DNA of 64,000 nt from positions 1 through 64,000 of the forward strand of contig JAAYUE010000035.1 of NCBI GenBank assembly GCA_012517905.1. The letters run 5' to 3'. Below the pieces are notes generated by a model that saw only the letters and a list, made by a program, of their open reading frames with translations, did no database searches and was not told where the DNA came from. Shown in pieces: positions 59,395 to 64,000 of the stretch. Numbering within the stretch: position 1 is the stretch's first letter; each line of letters opens with the position of its first letter. A program made the position numbers and the translations under genes. Source of the stretch: Clostridiales bacterium. Its GTDB lineage: Bacteria > Bacillota > Clostridia > Christensenellales > CAG-138.

Positions 59395-60723
59395 TCAGCC
59401 GTTGATGGTCTGCCAGAGCCTGGCGGAGCTCTCGCGGCAGGCCTGCATGACGGCCTTTTCATCCGCGACGAGCACTTTGCGGTCCTTCATAAGAACCTTG
59501 CCGTTGCAGACGGTGGTGACCACGCTGCGTCCGTTCATGCCAAAGAGGATATGGCCGTTGACGTTGCCGCCGTCCATCGGCGTGAGCGGGTCGTAGTCGG
59601 TGACGATCACGTCCGCATACGCGCCCGCTTTGAGCACGCCGAGCGGGCGGTTGAAGAAACGGCCCGCGATGCGGGGGTTGTTCTCAAACAGCATGGCCGG
59701 AATCTCCGCCCACGCGACGGTCGGGTCGCAGAGGTTGTGCTTGTGGATGATGTTGCCGACCTTGTAGCTCTCGATCATGTCGTTCGTGTAGCCGTCGGTG
59801 CCGAGGCCGAGCAGAATGCCCTCGGCAAAGAGGCGGATGACGGGACCGCAGCCGACCGCATTGCCCATGTTGGACTCGGGGTTGTGCACGACCATCGTGT
59901 CCGTCTCCCTGAGCAGCGCCATCTCGGCGGGGCTGACGTGCACGCAGTGGATGGCCAGCGTTTTCTCGCCGAGCACGCCGGTTTCAAACAGGCGTTCCAC
60001 GATGCGCTTGCCGTACTTTTTAAGAGAATCGATCTGGTCGCCGGGGCCTTCCGCAACGTGGACGTGGAAACCGGTGGTGGAAGGGACGTGCTTTTTGCAC
60101 AGCGCGAGCGTTTCGTCCGAGAGCGTGAACGCGGCGTGCAGGCCCATCATGCCCTTGAGCATGTCGCTCTCGTCCGTCGCGGCGCGCTGAATCATGCGCG
60201 CGTTTTCGAGGACGGCCTGCTGCATCTTTTCGGCGCCGTCGCGATCGGAGACCTCATAGCAAAGGCTCGTGCGAACGCCGAGCTCTTTTGCCGCGTCCGC
60301 CAGCGTGTCGAGGCTACCGGGGATGTCGTAATAGCTCGCGTGATGGTCGAAGACCGTGGTCACGCCGTTTTTGATGCAGTCGATATAGACGGCATAGGCG
60401 GAAAGGCGGTCGTTTTCCTTCGTGAGCAGGCGGTCGATCTTCCACCACATGCCCTCGAGGATGTCGTTGAAATCGTGGGGGTTGTATCCCTTGATGGAAA
60501 GTCCGCGCGCAAACGCACTGTAGATATGGTTGTGCGTATTGACCAGCCCGGGCATGATCACGCCGCCGTCGGCGTCGATCCACTCCGCCTTCGGATAGCT
60601 CCTTTTCAGTTCGCTTGTGGTCCCTGTTTCTACGATGAGGTTGCCTTCGATGGCGACCGCGCCGTTTTCAATATACCTGCCGTTGTCTCTCGTGACGAGT
60701 CTGCCGTTTCCGATGAGCAGCAT
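59395..60723 (-). CDS. ssnA: SsnA-type putative aminohydrolase (amidohydrolase superfamily)
   Basis: VIMPGLVNTHNHIYSAFARGLSIKGYNPHDFNDILEGMWWKIDRLLT; MVVHNPESNMGNAVG; GLGTDGYTNDMIESYKVGN. Confidence 0.93.
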   Translation of the reverse strand: MLLIGNGRLVTRDNGRYIENGAVAIEGNLIVETGTTSELKRSYPKAEWIDADGGVIMPGLVNTHNHIYSAFARGLSIKGYNPHDFNDILEGMWWKIDRLLTKENDRLSAYAVYIDCIKNGVTTVFDHHASYYDIPGSLDTLADAAKELGVRTSLCYEVSDRDGAEKMQQAVLENARMIQRAATDESDMLKGMMGLHAAFTLSDETLALCKKHVPSTTGFHVHVAEGPGDQIDSLKKYGKRIVERLFETGVLGEKTLAIHCVHVSPAEMALLRETDTMVVHNPESNMGNAVGCGPVIRLFAEGILLGLGTDGYTNDMIESYKVGNIIHKHNLCDPTVAWAEIPAMLFENNPRIAGRFFNRPLGVLKAGAYADVIVTDYDPLTPMDGGNVNGHILFGMNGRSVVTTVCNGKVLMKDRKVLVADEKAVMQACRESSARLWQTING

Positions 60724-60899
60724 GGGCTTGTTCTCCCTTCCAGATATGCAGTTAAGTGGAATAAAACTTGCAGAATGACAAGATTATTATACTATACCGT
60801 TTTCGCGCGGCGCAATACGACAGGCTCATAATATACAAAAATATTTCGGGCACAATAATTTTGTTCAGCGCTATTTTTTACTGTACATTTTCAGATTTT

Positions 60900-60936
60900 A
60901 ACGATATGATGAGTTGTATCCTCGTTTGATATCGTT
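60900..60936. promoter_or_regulatory. Dyad AACGATAT-N21-ATATCGTT, candidate operator
   Basis: Perfect 8-bp inverted repeat in the divergent ssnA / threonine-synthase-like intergenic region. Confidence 0.45.
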
Positions 60937-60974
60937 TTGAGGAAATTTATCAAATGTAAAATTGGAGTGTTCTG

Positions 60975-62210
60975 ATGAAGCGCGTTGCAGGTTATCGCTG
61001 TACCATCTGCAAAAAGGAATATCCGTTTGGTCCGGAGCTGATGACCTGTCCGTCCTGCGGAGAAAAGGGTATTCTGGACATCGTATACGACTATTCCGAG
61101 ATCAAATCCGTTTTTTCAAAAGAGACGCTCAAACACGATCACGACAACAGCATGTGGCGCTATCGCGCCCTGATGCCGATCAAAGGCGAAGGACTCGGCG
61201 ACTTTCTGCGCATCGGCTGGACGCCGCTGTACCGCTCGCTGCGCCTTTGCCACCAGATTGGCCTGGATACGCTGTATATCAAAGACGACGGACTGAACCC
61301 CACCGGCTCGCTCAAGGATCGCGCCAGCGGCGTCGCCGTCGCAAAAGCCATCGAGCTGGGGTACGACACCATCAGCTGCTCCTCGACCGGCAACGCGGCG
61401 AGCTCCTGCGCGGGCAACGCGGCGCGCATGGGGCTCAAGACCGTAATCTTCGTGCCGGAGCGGGCGCCCATCGGCAAGGTCGCGCAGCTTCTCATCTTCG
61501 GCGCGAACGTCGTCTCCGTCAAGGGCGACTATCGCCAGACGTTTGAATTGAGCAAGGCCGCCATCGAAAAGTGGGGCTTTTATAACCGCAACGCCGGCAT
61601 CAACCCCGTGATGACGGAAGGGAAGAAGACCGTCGCGCTGGAGATCGCCGAGCAGCTCAACTGGAATCCGACGGACTGGGTCGCAATCTCCGTTGGGGAC
61701 GGCTGCACGATCGGCGGCGTATACAACGGCTTTTACGATTTGCTCAGGCTTGGCATGATCGAGCGCATTCCGAAGATCCTCGGCGTACAGTCCACGGGCT
61801 GCTGCCCGTTTGTGGACGCGGATGCGCGGGGCGGAGAGCTGGTGCCGACGCCGGAAAACACGCTGGCGGACAGCATCGCCGTCGGCGTTCCGCGAAACCC
61901 GATCAAGGCGCAGCGTGCGGTCAAAGAAAGCGGCGGCGCCTGGATCGCCGTTTCAGACGAGGAGATTTTGGACGCGATGCGCCTGCTCGGACGAACCGAG
62001 GGCGTGTTCGGCGAACCCGCGGGGGTCACCGCAACGGCGGGCGTCAAAGCGGCGGTCGCCGGCGGCTTGATCCAATCGCACGAGAGCGTGACGGTCGTCT
62101 CGACCGGAAGCGGGCTCAAGGATGTGAAAAACGCCATGCTCGCGGCGGGCGAACCATTCAAATGCGAGCCGGACATCGCGGCGCTGGAGGCCAGCGGGCG
62201 CATCCGCTGA
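60975..62210 (+). CDS. Threonine synthase-like PLP-dependent lyase with N-terminal zinc ribbon
   Basis: YRCTICKKEYPFGPELMTCPSCGEKG; DDGLNPTGSLKDRASGVAVAKAIELG (PLP Lys); CSSTGNAASSCAGNAAR. Confidence 0.88.
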   Translation: MKRVAGYRCTICKKEYPFGPELMTCPSCGEKGILDIVYDYSEIKSVFSKETLKHDHDNSMWRYRALMPIKGEGLGDFLRIGWTPLYRSLRLCHQIGLDTLYIKDDGLNPTGSLKDRASGVAVAKAIELGYDTISCSSTGNAASSCAGNAARMGLKTVIFVPERAPIGKVAQLLIFGANVVSVKGDYRQTFELSKAAIEKWGFYNRNAGINPVMTEGKKTVALEIAEQLNWNPTDWVAISVGDGCTIGGVYNGFYDLLRLGMIERIPKILGVQSTGCCPFVDADARGGELVPTPENTLADSIAVGVPRNPIKAQRAVKESGGAWIAVSDEEILDAMRLLGRTEGVFGEPAGVTATAGVKAAVAGGLIQSHESVTVVSTGSGLKDVKNAMLAAGEPFKCEPDIAALEASGRIR

Positions 62211-62361
62211 GCGCGCTTTTCTTCGCCGAACGGCCGCGCCGCGTGGTATTGCACGCGCTGTTACAACTGAATCAACGAAATTCCGGATTCTCCGCTAAAC
62301 GATCTTACGGCCGCGATATTGCATGAATTTACGCGAAAAAGTGGCTTGCAGGCACAATATC

Positions 62362-62370
62362 TGGTATAAT
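62362..62370 (+). promoter_or_regulatory. Extended -10 promoter of BMP lipoprotein gene
   Basis: TGGTATAAT about 100 nt upstream of the ATG. Confidence 0.6.
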
Positions 62371-62473
62371 ACCCTTTGTTTTTGAAATATTAATCGGTAT
62401 TTAAGCCTATAAAACGGTTGTGCCACCGGTTGACTGGTGTTACAATAAATCAAACTTTAGTAGGAGGAAAACC

Positions 62474-63748
62474 ATGAAAAAGTTCATTGCTCTTCTGGCA
62501 GTCCTGGCAATGGTATTCTCGCTGGCCGCTTGCGCGACATCCGCACCCGCAGCCGCAACGGAAACCACAACCGAGGAAGCGACTGCGGCCGTTGAAGCAA
62601 CGGAAGCCCCCGCCGCTGAGGAAGTTGCGGAAGCCCCCGCTGTCAAAATCGGCGTAATCCTCGTACACGACGAAAACACCGGCTACGACGCCGCGCACAT
62701 CGACGGCATCAAGGCCGGCGCGGCTGCCGCCGGCATCTCGGAAGACAGCATCATCTGGAAGTACAACATCTCCGAAGATGAAACCTGCTACGATACGGCG
62801 ATCGACCTCGTCGAGCAGGGCTGCAACTACATCTTCTCCGACAGCTATGGTCATCAGTCCTACATGCAGCAGGCCGCGTCCGAGAACCCGGACGTCACCT
62901 TCGTCTCCATGACGGGCGACATGGCTGCTCTGAGCGGTCTGGCGAACTTCAAAAACGCGTTCCCGCATACCTTTGAGTCCCGCTACGTGTCCGGCGTCGT
63001 TGCCGGCATGAAGCTCAAAGAGCTCATGGATGCAGGCACCGTAACCGATCCGTACATCGGTTATGTCGGTGCGTATCCGTATGCCGAAGTGGTCAGCGGT
63101 TACACCGCGTTCTTCCTTGGCGTACAGAGCCAGGTTCCGGATGCCCACATGGACGTCATCTATACGAACTCCTGGTATGATCCGACTGCTGAAGCCGAGG
63201 CCGCGAATGCCCTGATGGCCAAAGGCGCGCACATCATCAGCCAGCACGCCGACTCCACCGGCGCGCCGTCCGCCGTCCAGACCGCTCTGGATGCGGGCAG
63301 CGTCGTATACTGCGTCGGCTACAACATCGACATGCTCAGCGTTGCTCCCACGGCGGCTCTGACCTCCGCGCAGAACAACTGGGGCGTCTATTACACCTAT
63401 GCCTTCAAAGCGGCGATGGCCGGTGAAGACATCATGACCGACTGGTCCGAAGGCTATGCCGCCGGCGCGAACATGATCTCCGCCCTCGGCGAGAGCTGCG
63501 CAGCCGGCACCGCCGAGAAGGTTGCCGAAGTGGAAGCGGCCATCAAGGACGGCACGCTGAACGTTTTTGACTGCTCCAAGTTCACCGTTGGCGGCCAGAC
63601 CGTCACCTCCTACCTCGCCATCGACACCGACGGCGACTGTGTCGGCGACACCGGCGAAGCCATCGAGAACGGCATCTTCTACGAGTCCAAGCTCCGCAGC
63701 GCGCCGTACTTCGGCCTCCGCATCGACGGCATCACCGAGTTGAGCTAA
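62474..63748 (+). CDS. BMP-family ABC transporter substrate-binding lipoprotein
   Basis: Lipoprotein signal MKKFIALLAVLAMVFSLAACATS; KIGVILVHDENTGYDAAHIDGIKAGAAAAG...ENPDVTFVSMTGD...FKNAFPHTFESRYVSGVVAGMKL. Confidence 0.92.
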   Translation: MKKFIALLAVLAMVFSLAACATSAPAAATETTTEEATAAVEATEAPAAEEVAEAPAVKIGVILVHDENTGYDAAHIDGIKAGAAAAGISEDSIIWKYNISEDETCYDTAIDLVEQGCNYIFSDSYGHQSYMQQAASENPDVTFVSMTGDMAALSGLANFKNAFPHTFESRYVSGVVAGMKLKELMDAGTVTDPYIGYVGAYPYAEVVSGYTAFFLGVQSQVPDAHMDVIYTNSWYDPTAEAEAANALMAKGAHIISQHADSTGAPSAVQTALDAGSVVYCVGYNIDMLSVAPTAALTSAQNNWGVYYTYAFKAAMAGEDIMTDWSEGYAAGANMISALGESCAAGTAEKVAEVEAAIKDGTLNVFDCSKFTVGGQTVTSYLAIDTDGDCVGDTGEAIENGIFYESKLRSAPYFGLRIDGITELS

Positions 63749-63772
63749 GGCTGAACCGGTAAGAAGACAATC

Positions 63773-63805
63773 GAAAGGGGAGACGGTTCTCCGTTTCCCC
63801 TTTCC
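63773..63805 (+). terminator. Hairpin downstream of BMP gene
   Basis: GAAAGGGG...CCCCTTTC with inner ACGG/CCGT. Confidence 0.6.
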
Positions 63806-63823
63806 GTATTTTGGCTCAAAGGA

Positions 63824-63845
63824 GAGCGGGATTCCGCTCTTTTTT
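63824..63845 (+). terminator. Second intrinsic terminator-like hairpin
   Basis: GAGCGG-GATT-CCGCTC followed by TTTTTT. Confidence 0.7.
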
Positions 63846-63968
63846 GCTGTTTTACAGGCGATATTTTATTATTTCGGCCGGATGGTTACGTTTTTGTTTA
63901 CATCGTGTTCACCGATATGCTAAAATATTTTCAGCAAGTCTGAATCTAATATAGAAGGGGTCAAGCAT

Positions 63969-64000
63969 GTGGAGAGTTCAATAGCGATCCGAATGGTCAA
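63969..64000 (+). CDS. Start of a downstream gene, probably the BMP-ABC transporter ATP-binding subunit (truncated by window edge)
   Basis: GTG start after GAAGGGG: (M)ESSIAIRMV..., resembling the N-terminus of nucleoside ABC ATPases; only about 10 codons visible. Confidence 0.4.
   Translation, partial: MESSIAIRMV

Noticed and set aside
54042-59405. 1787-aa plus-strand ORF opposite xdh and ygfK
   Set aside because: Lies entirely antisense to two well-supported enzymes. GC-rich codon bias suppresses stops in the antisense frame, and the translation is Arg/Ala/His/Asp-rich with no recognisable domain.
53700-60723. In-frame UGA/selenocysteine in the selenium-dependent molybdenum hydroxylase cluster
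   Set aside because: xdh, ygfK and ssnA ORFs are uninterrupted. Selenium in this enzyme class is a labile cofactor, so no SECIS element is expected.
62371-62473. Purine riboswitch upstream of the BMP lipoprotein
   Set aside because: The roughly 97-nt leader lacks the conserved three-way junction and loop sequences of the purine aptamer.

Overview
The window is about 64 kb of mostly GC-rich bacterial chromosome, probably from a Clostridia-type Bacillota. Supporting traits are the CIRCE-groESL locus, PlsY, DapA/DapB/Asd, PadR-DUF1700, [FeFe]-hydrogenase, BMP-ABC and the selenium-dependent molybdenum hydroxylase genes. No CRISPR array, rRNA operon, integrase or transposase was recognised. Housekeeping blocks: scpA - site-2 protease - rqcH - yerC-like - rpsT; groESL; a vanW-like gene; a DUF512 radical-SAM gene; der - plsY; asd-dapA-dapB; hslO/TPR/rRNA methyltransferase/apgM; tRNA-Ser; an E2-E3-E1 2-oxoacid dehydrogenase; tkt; lplA. 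Accessory content: a lower-GC surface-modification block next to tRNA-Ser (GT-C-like membrane protein, MBOAT acyltransferase, SGNH protein); a signalling block (CheR-like, hybrid histidine kinase, REC-PAS-GGDEF-HD-GYP); a monomeric [FeFe]-hydrogenase-like protein; an Amt-PII fusion; and an xdh-ygfK-ssnA cluster next to a threonine-synthase-like gene and a BMP-family transporter. The points most worth following up are (i) DapB fused to a tandem aspartokinase-type ACT module, (ii) an intrinsic terminator at the very 5' end of the predicted amt-PII transcript, (iii) a probable purine/selenium-molybdenum catabolic locus, (iv) a long structured leader upstream of a cation/proton antiporter, and (v) the CheR-kinase-c-di-GMP signalling module. 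All calls come from reading the sequence and the supplied ORF translations; no database search was run.
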